Source: Desulfovibrio sp. JC022 (GTDB lineage Bacteria > Desulfobacterota > Desulfovibrionia > Desulfovibrionales > Desulfovibrionaceae). Taken from it: 64,000 bases of DNA. The first letter of the stretch is position 1. Every line of letters starts with the position of its first letter. The stretch lies in the NCBI RefSeq assembly GCF_010470665.1, contig NZ_VOPZ01000008.1, positions 161,880 through 225,879 on the forward strand, given 5' to 3'. Below, piece by piece: positions 26,200-34,460 of the stretch. The notes below the pieces were generated by a model, which saw only the letters and a program-made list of their open reading frames with translations, was not told the origin of the DNA and did no database searches. The position numbers were made by a program, and so were the translations under genes.

Positions 26200-27480
26200 T
26201 CAAGCTTTACGAAAAAACAGTCCCGGTGCGATTTCAGGATTATCAGAATGCAGAATAGCCTGCGTACCGGAATGAACAACATCCTTGGGTTCACCGTTGG
26301 TTGCCTCAAAGGAATAACTGCCGGCCTTCACAAGAGCCCTCTGAAGGCCGGGAACGAGAATCTGCACGTCGCAATCATTTTCCCAGCGGGCTTTTACTGA
26401 AAGCAGCCAGCTTCCATCTTCGCGTTGTTCCAAAACTCGGGCAACAACGGGTTTGCGCTCTTCCTTGGTCGGAGGCAGTGCAATGGTACTGGGGCCGGAT
26501 TTTTTGAAAAATGCGGTAGTCAACGGACGGGTGGCGGCATTGGTCAGCTCAGTCATGGTATTTGCGGGCAATGGTCCGCCTTCTTTGGCTTTGTCGATGA
26601 CTGTGCGGTAAACATCTACCACCTGTGCCAGATAAGAAGAACTCTTGGTGCGCCCCTCAATTTTAAGGGAAGCAATACCCAGCTTGGCCAGCATGCGGAC
26701 GTAATGCACAAGACAAAGATCCTCGGCTGCGAAAAATTCAGTATAACCGTCATGTTCCACCGCTTCCCAGACATCCTGACCGGGGCGGGTCTTTTCTTCA
26801 ACGCGCAATCCGGTGGCCTTATACTCAAAACGGCAGGGATGGGTGCAGCGGCCCATATTTGCAGAGCGGTCATTGAGCCACGCACTCAGGAAACAACGTC
26901 CTGAAATTGCCATGCACATGGCTCCGTGTACGAACATCTCCAGCTCTATGCCCGGACATTTTTCAGCAATGTCGGACACATCGGATGCGGAAAGCTCACG
27001 GGCAAGGTTAACCCTTGAGGCCCCGAATTTCTGCCAGAATTTTGCAGCTTCACTGTTTCCGGTATTAGCCTGAGTGCTGATGTGCACCGGGATATCGGGC
27101 AGGATTTCAGCAGCAAGCATAAGCACACCGGGATCGGCAATGATCAGCCCGTCCGGGGGGCATTGGGCCAGCTTTTCAAGGTCAGCCCGGACCTTGGCGA
27201 GATCCTTTTCCTTGGGGTAGGCATTGACGCAAAAATAAGCCTGCACATTGTTATTGCGGCAGAGTTCAAAAGCGGCGGGAAGCTCTTCCCACTTGAATCC
27301 GGCCCCGGCGGAACGCAGGTTCAAATCCCCGGCACCGAGATATACGGCATCCGCACCGTAAGTGACGGCAGTTTCAAGTTTTTCCATATTCCCGGCCGGA
27401 CAAAGCAGTTCCGGCATTTCGCCAAGAATAGGGCGGGCTATTTCAGGATTGTCGGTTTTATTTTCAGTAGATGTATTCAT
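26200..27480 (-). CDS. Peptidase U32-family protein (TrhP/YegQ-like)
   Basis: A 426-residue protein of the U32 family. It starts with the typical ELLCPAGNMEKLETAVTYGADAVYLG and contains the cysteine-rich centre CMAISGRCFLS and CTHPCR, which in characterised members bind an iron-sulfur cluster. Despite the name, E. coli TrhP and RlhA act in prephenate-dependent hydroxylation of tRNA U34 or 23S rRNA, so RNA modification is the best guess. The PHP gene lies 18 bases upstream on the same strand, so the two are probably one operon. Confidence 0.88.
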   Translation of the reverse strand: MNTSTENKTDNPEIARPILGEMPELLCPAGNMEKLETAVTYGADAVYLGAGDLNLRSAGAGFKWEELPAAFELCRNNNVQAYFCVNAYPKEKDLAKVRADLEKLAQCPPDGLIIADPGVLMLAAEILPDIPVHISTQANTGNSEAAKFWQKFGASRVNLARELSASDVSDIAEKCPGIELEMFVHGAMCMAISGRCFLSAWLNDRSANMGRCTHPCRFEYKATGLRVEEKTRPGQDVWEAVEHDGYTEFFAAEDLCLVHYVRMLAKLGIASLKIEGRTKSSSYLAQVVDVYRTVIDKAKEGGPLPANTMTELTNAATRPLTTAFFKKSGPSTIALPPTKEERKPVVARVLEQREDGSWLLSVKARWENDCDVQILVPGLQRALVKAGSYSFEATNGEPKDVVHSGTQAILHSDNPEIAPGLFFRKA

Positions 27481-27498
27481 GGTCTGATTAAAAAAGTG

Positions 27499-28356
27499 TT
27501 AAATTTTGAGCCCTCTGGACTGCCTGAAGGCCTTGATCTCGTCAAGTACACTATGATGCACAAAGAGCTTTCCGGCCCCTTTGCCGAGCTGGATATCCGG
27601 TTTCACAGAGCCGTGAAAATCCGAACCTCCGCTGGGCAGCAGGTCATATTTACGGGCCAGCCCTTTAGCGATCCCGGTCATCTCAATAGTGTGGGAACTG
27701 TAATATACTTCGATTCCCTGCAAGCCCATTTCCTGCAAACGACCGACCTCACGGTCCAGCACATCTTCATCAGAGCTTAATAAAAACGGATGGGCCAGTA
27801 TGGGAGTCGCATCCGTGGAGCGCAGCAGATCGAAGGCTTCTTCGGCTGACATGTTATTCTTGGGAAAATAAGCTTTTCCCTTTTTTCCAAGGTATTCAGT
27901 AAAAGCCTCATCAAAACTCTTCACATACCCTTTTTCGAGCATGATCCGGGCCATATGCGGCCTGCCGATGGTTCCGGCGGCCTGACCCTGCACCTCTTCC
28001 ATAGAGATGTCAAAGCCGAGTTTCTGCAATTTTGTCACCACTGCCTCGTTACGCTCAACACGGCGTGCTCGAACCTGCTCGAAGACGCGTTTTAATCGCT
28101 CCGAATAGGGGTCCACCCAAAGGCCGACAACATGCAACACCCCGACCATGCTCTCCACGCTTAGTTCACATCCGGGGATAACTTCAATTCCCGCCTTCAC
28201 TCCGGTCTCGAGGGCTTCCGGAAGCCCTGCCATGGTATCATGGTCAGTCAGGGCCATAGCGGTCAGCCCGGCTTCTTTCGCAGCCCTGACAAGTTCGGCG
28301 GGGCTGAAAGTTCCGTCCGAGGCAGTGGAATGGGTATGTAGGTCAATAGCAGACAT
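27499..28356 (-). CDS. PHP-domain phosphoesterase (RNase AM/YciV-like)
   Basis: A 285-residue metal-dependent phosphoesterase. PHP motifs are visible in order: DLHTHSTASDG (residues 5-15), LTDHDT (37-42), the CELSVE glutamate near 65, and GSDFHG near the C-terminus. Relatives cleave 3',5'-nucleotide bisphosphates or trim the 5' ends of rRNA. CTGGAGATCATT precedes the ATG. It is co-oriented with the U32 gene. Confidence 0.9.
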   Translation of the reverse strand: MSAIDLHTHSTASDGTFSPAELVRAAKEAGLTAMALTDHDTMAGLPEALETGVKAGIEVIPGCELSVESMVGVLHVVGLWVDPYSERLKRVFEQVRARRVERNEAVVTKLQKLGFDISMEEVQGQAAGTIGRPHMARIMLEKGYVKSFDEAFTEYLGKKGKAYFPKNNMSAEEAFDLLRSTDATPILAHPFLLSSDEDVLDREVGRLQEMGLQGIEVYYSSHTIEMTGIAKGLARKYDLLPSGGSDFHGSVKPDIQLGKGAGKLFVHHSVLDEIKAFRQSRGLKI

Positions 28357-28482
28357 AATGATCTCCAGTGATAATCCTTAACTCTATATAATCATCTTCA
28401 GCGCAGTGGGAAATGCGGACTTGAGGAATTTGTTTTCTATAGTTATAGGGTAGTGATCAAACAATGCGCAAGGAGTACCTTT

Positions 28483-28668
28483 ATGTCTTTGAATAAAGAA
28501 CTGGTGGATATACTTGTCTGTCCCAAGTGCAAAAACGAGCTGGAACTCCTGAACGGGGAAACAGGCCTTAAATGTGATGCCTGCAATGTTATCTACCCGG
28601 TCAAGGATGAAATTCCGATCATGCTCGTTGATGAAGCTGTTCCCGCTGACAAGTGGGAAAACAAATAA
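28483..28668 (+). CDS. Trm112-family zinc-ribbon protein
   Basis: A 61-residue protein: LVDILVCPKCKNELEL, then a second pair CDACN, then YPVKDEIPIML. This matches the bacterial Trm112/YcaR family, which in eukaryotes and archaea activates methyltransferases. AAGGAG lies 9 bases before ATG 28483. It is followed by the FKBP gene after 62 bases. Confidence 0.9.
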   Translation: MSLNKELVDILVCPKCKNELELLNGETGLKCDACNVIYPVKDEIPIMLVDEAVPADKWENK

Positions 28669-28730
28669 TTTAAAATACAAACAATGCGGACAACAGCCAG
28701 TCGGCTACCCGCGAACAACAAGGAGTTTCC

Positions 28731-29162
28731 ATGTCCCAAGCCAAAGACGGCGACAAAATCCGCGTTCATTATGCAGGTTCCCTTGAAGATGGAACTGAAT
28801 TTGATTCATCTTATAAAAGAGGCGAGCCTCTTGAAATCGTTCTCGGTCAGGGAATGCTGATCAAGGGTTTTGAAGACGCTGTCACAGGCCTCACCGCTGG
28901 CGAAAAGGTAAAAACAACCATCAGCCCCGAAGAAGGCTACGGTCCTTACCATGAAGAACACACTTTTGAAGTGGACCGCAACCAGATTCCGCCGGAGATC
29001 AACCCCGAAGTGGGCATGATGCTTCAGGTTAACACCGATCAGGGCGTAACCAACGTAACCATCAAGTCCGTCAGCGATGAAAAAGTTGTTCTCGACGGCA
29101 ACCACCCCCTCGCCGGTCAGACCATGATCTTTGAAATCGAATTGCTTGAAATCCTGTCCTAA
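28731..29162 (+). CDS. FKBP-type peptidyl-prolyl isomerase (SlyD-like)
   Basis: A 143-residue cytoplasmic prolyl isomerase and chaperone: KIRVHYAGSLEDGTEFDSS at the start, GQGMLIKGFEDAV of the FK506-binding fold, then the inserted IF domain (YGPYHEEHTFEVDRNQIP) as in SlyD. The final strand NHPLAGQTMIFEIELLEI closes the fold. It lacks the metal-binding His/Cys tail of E. coli SlyD. It ends at a terminator. Confidence 0.93.
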   Translation: MSQAKDGDKIRVHYAGSLEDGTEFDSSYKRGEPLEIVLGQGMLIKGFEDAVTGLTAGEKVKTTISPEEGYGPYHEEHTFEVDRNQIPPEINPEVGMMLQVNTDQGVTNVTIKSVSDEKVVLDGNHPLAGQTMIFEIELLEILS

Positions 29163-29195
29163 TTTTTATGGGGCTTGCGCCCTGCACAGGAATAC

Positions 29196-29236
29196 AAATC
29201 CCCTGCACGATTTTTCGCGCGGGGGATTTTTCTTTT
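29196..29236 (+). terminator. Terminator after the FKBP gene
   Basis: AAATCCCC (29196-29203) pairs with GGGGATTT (29222-29229), with extra GC pairing inside, followed by a T-rich run. Confidence 0.75.
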
Positions 29237-29295
29237 ATATCAAGACGATATGAAGTGTATGTAACGATTTTATGTAAATTTTATTTTCCAGAATG

Positions 29296-29327
29296 TTGAC
29301 AAGTAATTTTGAATGTATATTTGTAAT
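29296..29327 (+). promoter_or_regulatory. Possible promoter of the hsp20 pair
   Basis: A perfect TTGACA (29296-29301) lies 54 bases before the first hsp20 gene. The -10 box is unclear (TATATT at 29316 or TGTAAT at 29322), and neither has ideal spacing. No clear heat-shock sigma or CIRCE element was seen. Confidence 0.35.
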
Positions 29328-29354
29328 TCAGACGAACAGAACAGGAGGTTATTT

Positions 29355-29768
29355 ATGGTTATCGACTTTGGTTCATTCTATAACTTTCCGTATGAGTTTG
29401 ATAAAATATTTAGCGATGTCTTTAATCCTCATCACCAGAGAAGAAGAAAGGCTTCATACCCTCCGTTAAACATCAGTGAAGACGGACACAACATATATGT
29501 TCGCGCTGAAGTTCCGGGTATTTCCATTGAAGACATGGAAATTAATATTACAGCAAAAGACCTTGTCATAAAGGGAGAACGTAAACTTCCACAAGGAAGA
29601 TATTTTCGTCAGGAAAGACCATCTGGAGTATTTCAAAGAATAGTATCCATCAACACAACTATAGATATTGATAAAGTTACTGCATCTGTAAAAAATGGAA
29701 TACTAAACATCGCCCTTCCTAAAATGGAAGCGTCCTTACACAAAAAAGTCGGTATTACTATCGAATAA
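29355..29768 (+). CDS. Hsp20 small heat-shock protein A
   Basis: ATP-independent chaperone of 137 residues that holds unfolding proteins. The alpha-crystallin domain starts near residue 38 (PPLNISEDGHNIYVRAEVPGI) and ends with the conserved KNGILNIALPK motif. ACAGGAGGTTATTT supports ATG 29355; the upstream in-frame ATG 29313 lacks a site and falls in the promoter region. Base use here is more AT-rich than its neighbours. It is 11 bases from the second hsp20 gene. Confidence 0.93.
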   Translation: MVIDFGSFYNFPYEFDKIFSDVFNPHHQRRRKASYPPLNISEDGHNIYVRAEVPGISIEDMEINITAKDLVIKGERKLPQGRYFRQERPSGVFQRIVSINTTIDIDKVTASVKNGILNIALPKMEASLHKKVGITIE

Positions 29769-29779
29769 GGGGGATCAAT

Positions 29780-30130
29780 ATGAGTACTGAAAGAAATATA
29801 GAAAAATTCAGCCCCGCAACTGACATTGTTGAAAGCGAACAGGGTTTCTACATGTACATGGATCTACCCGGCGTAAGCAAAGAAGAGCTTGAAATAGACC
29901 TTGATGAAAACACGCTAATTGTTTCCGGCAAAGCCGCAGCAGTACTTAGTAAAGACGAAAAATTCATTGATCAGGAATTCTGCGAAGGCGAATACACCCG
30001 CAGGTTCACCATCGCAGATGTTGTTGACCGCGAAAACATCAAGGCCAATCTAAAAAACGGTGTGCTGGAACTCTTCCTGCCCAAAATGCCGGAAGTGCAG
30101 CCCCGCAAGATTAATATTACCAGCGAATAA
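29780..30130 (+). CDS. Hsp20 small heat-shock protein B
   Basis: Second chaperone of the pair, 116 residues, with almost no N-terminal arm. The alpha-crystallin domain runs from PATDIVESEQGFYMYMDLPG to KNGVLELFLPK. The two proteins differ clearly from each other and probably form mixed oligomers, as in other bacteria with an hsp20 pair. Translation is likely coupled with the first gene. A terminator follows. Confidence 0.93.
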   Translation: MSTERNIEKFSPATDIVESEQGFYMYMDLPGVSKEELEIDLDENTLIVSGKAAAVLSKDEKFIDQEFCEGEYTRRFTIADVVDRENIKANLKNGVLELFLPKMPEVQPRKINITSE

Positions 30131-30160
30131 AAAAGCCTCACTCCTTCATACACCCCTCGA

Positions 30161-30195
30161 AAAGGGCTCCCTTGCCACGGGGAGCCCTTTCCATT
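30161..30195 (+). terminator. Terminator after the hsp20 pair
   Basis: AAAGGGCTCCC (30161-30171) pairs with GGGAGCCCTTT (30180-30190). The opposite A-run suggests it can also serve the minus-strand hemerythrin gene. Confidence 0.8.
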
Positions 30196-30200
30196 TATCG

Positions 30201-30608
30201 CTATTCTACACCTTTCTCATTCAAAAACTTTCCTAATTCCTTATCTGTTTTCAAAATATGGTCAGTCAGCCAGTCGGCAAGATATTTGAACACCTTGACC
30301 GGCTCAACAGGGTTCCCGGATGTTACCAGCAGATTGAGAGCTTCAGCCTTCATGGTAAAGTCATGATGCATTTTTCCATGTCCCTCTAAAGCAGGATACC
30401 CATGTTTCTCCATCAACCTGTCTTCAGTGGAAAAGTGGCTTAGCGCATAGTCGTACATATCCTTTACCAGCTCTTTGAGAACCTTCTCCTCTTCCATATT
30501 TTTTACCGAGTCGTAAGCCTTGTTAATCATGTTGATAAGCTGCATATGCTCAGTATCAATGACCCGAACGCCAACAGACAGATCCTCACTCCATTCCAAA
30601 ATCGGCAT
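30201..30608 (-). CDS. Bacteriohemerythrin
   Basis: Oxygen-binding di-iron protein of 135 residues, a single domain as in bacterial hemerythrins that store, sense or deliver oxygen. The ligand pattern is complete: VIDTEHMQL, HFSTEDRLMEKHGYP (H, E), HGKMHHDF and DHILKTDKELG. AAGGAGCAGTT precedes the ATG. It fits the oxygen-handling theme of the window's first 6 kb but is unlinked to it. Confidence 0.93.
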   Translation of the reverse strand: MPILEWSEDLSVGVRVIDTEHMQLINMINKAYDSVKNMEEEKVLKELVKDMYDYALSHFSTEDRLMEKHGYPALEGHGKMHHDFTMKAEALNLLVTSGNPVEPVKVFKYLADWLTDHILKTDKELGKFLNEKGVE

Positions 30609-30784
30609 AACTGCTCCTTATAATTTCAGATAATAACTCTTCGACCCATAAATTCATACAAAGTTTAAGTATTCACTTACCATTTTTCATGAAACAAAAA
30701 CACACTTTCCTGCTTTCTTAAGTTTGCCCGCTCCGACTCTTTCTGGTAAACCGCACTAAACCCTTCCAAGGAGGAAATCTTAAA

Positions 30785-31369
30785 ATGAAACTTTTCAAAA
30801 TATTGCTGGTCAGTGCCCTTTTTTGCGTAGCCCTTTTTGCAGGAACCGCCAATGCTGCCGGGTCCAAGGTTTTCGTTAAATTGCAGACTAACATGGGTAA
30901 CGTTGTGCTGGAGCTGGATAAAGGCAAAGCTCCCGTCACTGTGGAAAACTTTTTGCGCTATGTAAACGAAGGACATTATGACGGAACCATTTTTCACCGC
31001 GTAATTGACGGGTTCATGGTTCAGGGCGGTAACTTCGATAAAAACATGAAGAAACGTCCCACTCACGCTCCTATTGAAAATGAAGCCCGCAACGGTTTGT
31101 ATAACGACAAGTATACCGTAGCCATGGCCCGTACCAATGATCCACACTCCGCAACCGACCAGTTCTTTATTAATGTGAACGACAACAACTTCCTCAACTT
31201 CAAGTCCGAATCAGGCTCCGGCTGGGGCTACGCTGTTTTCGGCAAAGTCATCGGCGGCAAGAAAGTTGTCGACAAGATCGCCAAAACTGTGACCTTCCGC
31301 AAAGGCCACTTTGATGATGTTCCGGTAAAACCAATCACTATTATTAAGGCTGAAGAGCTCAAGCAGTAA
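30785..31369 (+). CDS. ppiA: Exported cyclophilin-type peptidyl-prolyl isomerase
   Basis: A 194-residue periplasmic prolyl isomerase. It has a signal peptide ending ANA (residue 24), then the cyclophilin core: FHRVIDGFMVQGG with the catalytic Arg, and ATDQFFINVNDNNFLN. AAGGAGGAAATCTTAAA precedes the ATG. It is a single gene ended by a terminator. Confidence 0.93.
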   Translation: MKLFKILLVSALFCVALFAGTANAAGSKVFVKLQTNMGNVVLELDKGKAPVTVENFLRYVNEGHYDGTIFHRVIDGFMVQGGNFDKNMKKRPTHAPIENEARNGLYNDKYTVAMARTNDPHSATDQFFINVNDNNFLNFKSESGSGWGYAVFGKVIGGKKVVDKIAKTVTFRKGHFDDVPVKPITIIKAEELKQ

Positions 31370-31397
31370 GACTTAATTAGACCTAAACTATATAACA

Positions 31398-31428
31398 AAG
31401 CCCCTAAAGTATAACTTTTGGGGCTTTT
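31398..31428 (+). terminator. Terminator after ppiA
   Basis: AAAGCCCC pairs with GGGGCTTT at the base of the stem, with AAAGT/ACTTT inside and a T-run at the end. Confidence 0.82.
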
Positions 31429-31525
31429 CATTTGCCCTTCGTACACATTGAACTATTTTTATTGATTAAAATATATATTCAATATACAAGACTATATGTT
31501 GCGTATTTTAAATAACATTAATCCT

Positions 31526-31552
31526 TTATCGATAACTACTAATTATGAATGA
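31526..31552 (+). repeat. Left arm of a 27-bp perfect inverted repeat
   Basis: Begins with the palindrome TTATCGATAA and includes ATGAATGA, the first codons of the gene at 31545. It is the exact reverse complement of 32610-32636. Confidence 0.95.
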
Positions 31553-32159
31553 CAACTGGGAACCACCGTGGAATTGGGGTGTTTTTAAAAGAAAACAGTG
31601 TAAGCGAGATTATATTTGTTCAGAGCTAGGTGCTAACCACAGAATGGTATGCATTTACGACACATTGCTTAAGAAAGGGTTTAGCGAAACATATTGGCAA
31701 TATGTGTACCCTGAACAAATAGGAGGATTAATTAAAACTTTTTGTAAAGGTTCTCTTGAACTTCATGTTCGATTCTTTAGAAATGACAAAATTTATGCTG
31801 AGATCGAAATTGGTAGATGTGCATACATTCATTTCAGCAAACATCGGTACTATGCGAACAATTATCTTAAGTTACTAATGAAATCTCAAGGAGTTAATGT
31901 CCTTGAGTATTTAGATTCAGCCATAGCCAAGTACAAAATAAGCGGAAAGAAAGCTCCTGAATGGAGTGCGAAAAATAAATTTTGCACAACTAAAGTTAAA
32001 AAATTGATTAAAACAGCAATGATATTTGGAGACTGGAAGACTTTGAGCTTTCTACTACTGTTGACTGTTTCTGTTATGCCTCAGACAAACTCGGTATTTT
32101 TAAGCGTAGCTACGTTTATTCTGATTGTTGCACATATTTTTGCCCCTAAAAAAAGTTAA
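31545..32159 (+). CDS. Unknown membrane-anchored protein of the inverted-repeat cassette
   Basis: I do not recognise this 204-residue protein. It has a W-rich, basic N-terminus and a mixed beta region (LELHVRFFRNDKIYAEIEIG). Two hydrophobic helices lie near the C-terminus (around residues 168-199), giving a membrane hairpin. There is no ribosome binding site before the ATG, which lies inside the 27-bp repeat, so translation may be leaderless. The gene is much more AT-rich than its neighbours, a sign of transfer. It converges on and overlaps the 32156-32617 gene by 4 bases. A paired membrane effector role is only a guess. Confidence 0.65.
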   Translation: MNDNWEPPWNWGVFKRKQCKRDYICSELGANHRMVCIYDTLLKKGFSETYWQYVYPEQIGGLIKTFCKGSLELHVRFFRNDKIYAEIEIGRCAYIHFSKHRYYANNYLKLLMKSQGVNVLEYLDSAIAKYKISGKKAPEWSAKNKFCTTKVKKLIKTAMIFGDWKTLSFLLLLTVSVMPQTNSVFLSVATFILIVAHIFAPKKS

Positions 32160-32617
32160 TATCCATTTTCAGAGTAATGATTGAGAAGGTCTCGGAAGTG
32201 TTCGTTTGCCTTATTCAATTCTTTAATGAATTCCTCTTCGCACATTGTATTTTTACAAATATTAATCTTGATTTCCAGAGCTCTTAGATTGTTATTCAGA
32301 GTAAACGCTAGTCTTTTTTTTGCTGCGGGATTTAACAGAGCTTCTAAGCTGGCCATGACTGTAACGATGATCGCTATAACGGAAGCATGTTTCGTATTAA
32401 TTAGTCCATCGCCCACCAACTCTGACACCATATTAATAGCTACGAGTAAAGCTCCAGCAGGGACAACCACCTTACAAGCCCAGAACAGCAATATATTTAA
32501 CCATCTGTAAAAAAAAGTTTCTTTACGCCAAGTTGCAATTTCTTTGCTGAGATAGTCAAATTCAAAATTTACCGGGCAACTATTAGAAGAGCTCAAGACG
32601 GTAGGTGATTCATTCAT
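32156..32617 (-). CDS. Two-helix membrane protein, SLATT-like
   Basis: A 153-residue protein with a short soluble start, two transmembrane helices (about residues 41-63 and 77-96) and a helical cytoplasmic tail. Sequence pattern and topology resemble SLATT/DUF4231-type 2TM effectors of bacterial conflict systems, but no diagnostic motif proves it. Its ATG lies in the right 27-bp repeat with no ribosome binding site. AT-rich composition matches its convergent partner, and the two stop codons overlap by 4 bases. Confidence 0.65.
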   Translation of the reverse strand: MNESPTVLSSSNSCPVNFEFDYLSKEIATWRKETFFYRWLNILLFWACKVVVPAGALLVAINMVSELVGDGLINTKHASVIAIIVTVMASLEALLNPAAKKRLAFTLNNNLRALEIKINICKNTMCEEEFIKELNKANEHFRDLLNHYSENGY

Positions 32618-32636
32618 AATTAGTAGTTATCGATAA
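32610..32636 (-). repeat. Right arm of a 27-bp perfect inverted repeat
   Basis: Exact reverse complement of 31526-31552. It carries the first codons of the minus-strand gene and ends with TTATCGATAA. No target-site duplication is visible outside the arms. Confidence 0.95.
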
Positions 32637-32724
32637 CCACTAAGCTCTCACCTTTTGACAACCCCCCCTCGAACTTTTATGTAAGTGCATACTACAAGCT
32701 TCTAAATTCACTCGGAGGAATTTC

Positions 32725-33381
32725 ATGCACCTGAAGAATAAAATACCCCTTTGCCTAATCATCGCCCTGACTCTTGGGCTGGCAGGCTGTCAGTCCGCCT
32801 ATTATAAAACCATGGAAAGCTTCGGCTACCACAAGCGCGACATCCTTGTTTCCAACGTGGAAAAGGCCCGTGAATCACAAGAAGAAGCCAGCGAGCAATT
32901 CAAGAGCGCGCTGGACAAATTCAGTGCCCTGACCGGGTTTCACGGTGGCGACCTTCAGGAAACTTACGAACGCCTCAATGATGAATACGAGCACAGCGAA
33001 GCCGCGGCTCTGGAAGTACGTAAAAGAATCGACTCAGTTGAAGAAGTGGGGAATGACCTTTTTGATGAATGGAATACTGAACTTGACCAGTACACCAGCA
33101 GAAAGCTGCGCAACGAGAGCCGGGTCAAGCTTTCCAAGACCAAAAGCAAGTTCAAGCGTCTGCTCTCCGCCATGCGCAAGGCTGAAAAGAAAATCGCCCC
33201 CGTACTCAACGTCTTCCGGGATCAGGTGCTCTACCTGAAGCATAATCTGAATGCGCAGGCCATTGCCTCACTCAAGTCTGAACTGAACACCCTTGAAGCG
33301 GACATCGGCAGGCTGATCAAGGAAATGCAGCGTTCCATTGATGAGGCCGACGCCTTTATTAAAGAGCTGAAGAAAAGCTAG
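32725..33381 (+). CDS. DUF2959-like lipoprotein
   Basis: A 218-residue outer- or inner-membrane lipoprotein. The signal peptide ends in the lipobox LAGC (residue 22), then YYKTMESFGYHKRDILVSNVEKAR, the start typical of DUF2959, followed by an all-helical coiled-coil body (residues about 40-215). Function is unknown. GGAGGAATTTC precedes the ATG. It is a single-gene unit followed by a partial repeat element and a terminator. Confidence 0.85.
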   Translation: MHLKNKIPLCLIIALTLGLAGCQSAYYKTMESFGYHKRDILVSNVEKARESQEEASEQFKSALDKFSALTGFHGGDLQETYERLNDEYEHSEAAALEVRKRIDSVEEVGNDLFDEWNTELDQYTSRKLRNESRVKLSKTKSKFKRLLSAMRKAEKKIAPVLNVFRDQVLYLKHNLNAQAIASLKSELNTLEADIGRLIKEMQRSIDEADAFIKELKKS

Positions 33382-33411
33382 ATGCGCTTCGCGATTTTAT
33401 TAAAAAATTTC

Positions 33412-33478
33412 GCCTCTGGCGACTTAAACCCTTTTGCAAAAGGTTTTAAGAATCCCAAAACCTCTTAATAAAGCTTCG
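33412..33478. repeat. Dispersed intergenic element, copy 5 (degenerate)
   Basis: Imperfect version of the 28-bp palindrome at 33423-33450, in inverted orientation, followed by the AATCCCAAAACCTC flank seen in the other copies and preceded by a decayed edge (GCCTCTGGCG). Confidence 0.7.
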
Positions 33479-33514
33479 CCGCTCTATACACCCAATAGCC
33501 ACTTGGATTAACAA

Positions 33515-33556
33515 CGAAAAAATCCCCGAAGTGAGTACACTCCGGGGATTTTTTCG
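33515..33556. terminator. Bidirectional terminator
   Basis: CGAAAAAATCCCCG (33515-33528) pairs with CGGGGATTTTTTCG (33543-33556). It serves the DUF2959 gene and the convergent 33590-33973 gene. Confidence 0.9.
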
Positions 33557-33589
33557 CGCTTGTTAAGTCTTTTTGCAGCGAAAAACGGC

Positions 33590-33973
33590 TTAACCGTTAA
33601 CCACCTGCAACTGTTTTTTTACAAATTCCAATTCGTTTTCAGATTTTCCAGCAGCCTGCTCAGCCAGTGCCTGAGCGCAGAATGTAAGCATCACGTCCGT
33701 ATCCAGACCCAGCAGAATGGAGCCATTGGAAACAATGCAAGTCTCGCCCTGATCTTCCATCAAGTACGCTCTTTTATCACGTTCCCGACCGTTTCTGGTT
33801 GCAATGGAGTATCCTGTGCGCCCCTTCTCGGTACTGAAAATCTTTTCCGAGACCAGCTCCCCGCTGTCCTCATTGTAGTTGAGGGATTCATTTTCAAGCT
33901 TTCCGACAAAGGAAATCTGGCCGCCAAAATCATTTTCCAGAGTCACCCGTTTAAGGGCAGCTGACTTTTTCAT
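33590..33973 (-). CDS. Conserved hypothetical protein
   Basis: I do not recognise this 127-residue protein. It has no signal peptide or membrane helix. The first half looks beta-rich (ENDFGGQISFVGKLENESLNYNED) and the end helical (LTFCAQALAEQAAGKSENELEFV). The ATG at 33973 is my choice; a TTG at 34000, overlapping the upstream gene's stop, is possible. It directly follows the excisionase-like HTH gene, so the two probably form an operon. Confidence 0.6.
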   Translation of the reverse strand: MKKSAALKRVTLENDFGGQISFVGKLENESLNYNEDSGELVSEKIFSTEKGRTGYSIATRNGRERDKRAYLMEDQGETCIVSNGSILLGLDTDVMLTFCAQALAEQAAGKSENELEFVKKQLQVVNG

Positions 33974-33996
33974 GATCCTTGTCCACCGATGTTTTC

Positions 33997-34254
33997 TCAA
34001 ATGGGCAGTTTCAGTTGCTCAGAACCTTTCTTATCGTCCTTCCCCTTCTTGGGAGCCGCCTGCAAGCCGGATTCAATATATTCCAGCAGGGAACTTTCCG
34101 GCACACGCCACTGACTGCCAACCTTGATACCGCGAATCTTTCCCTCCTGAACCAGCCTGTAGGCTGTTCTTGGGTGGATTCTCAGCGTGTCGGCAATCTC
34201 ACGTACCGTGTATAGCGTAGGCGAGGGTGTCAAAGATTTATCCTGATTTTTCAA
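33997..34254 (-). CDS. Excisionase-type MerR-like HTH protein
   Basis: An 85-residue DNA-binding protein. LYTVREIADTLRIHPRTAYRLVQEGKIRGIKVGSQWRVP is the HTH_17/excisionase domain, with the wing ending in the typical W-R-V. A Lys-rich tail follows. No integrase lies near, so a regulatory role is likelier than excision. Three TGACA/TGTCA blocks at 10-base spacing lie just upstream and could be its own operator. Confidence 0.82.
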   Translation of the reverse strand: MKNQDKSLTPSPTLYTVREIADTLRIHPRTAYRLVQEGKIRGIKVGSQWRVPESSLLEYIESGLQAAPKKGKDDKKGSEQLKLPI

Positions 34255-34278
34255 AATTACACTACGATGTAGACGTTA

Positions 34279-34303
34279 TGACACTATTTGTCAAAAAATG
34301 TCA
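34279..34303. promoter_or_regulatory. Helically phased TGACA/TGTCA sites
   Basis: TGACA at 34279, TGTCA at 34289 and TGTCA at 34299 repeat every 10 bases upstream of the excisionase-like gene. A candidate operator. Confidence 0.35.
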
Positions 34304-34460
34304 AAGAAACTCATTCAAGTCACTTCTTTTCTGCAACAATACTCCAACAAGCATCAAATCAACCGAAATTACAGAAAAAATAACGCGCTCACCGTTCCCT
34401 CTTTGAATTAATCCGCAACCCACTGCCGAAAAAAATTGTCCTTTTTTCTTAAAAACACGC

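Noticed and set aside
31526..32636. Insertion sequence
   Set aside because: It has inverted ends but no transposase-like gene and no flanking direct repeat.
33997..34254. Phage excisionase and prophage remnant
   Set aside because: The HTH type is shared with many ordinary regulators, and no integrase, phage gene or attachment site is present.
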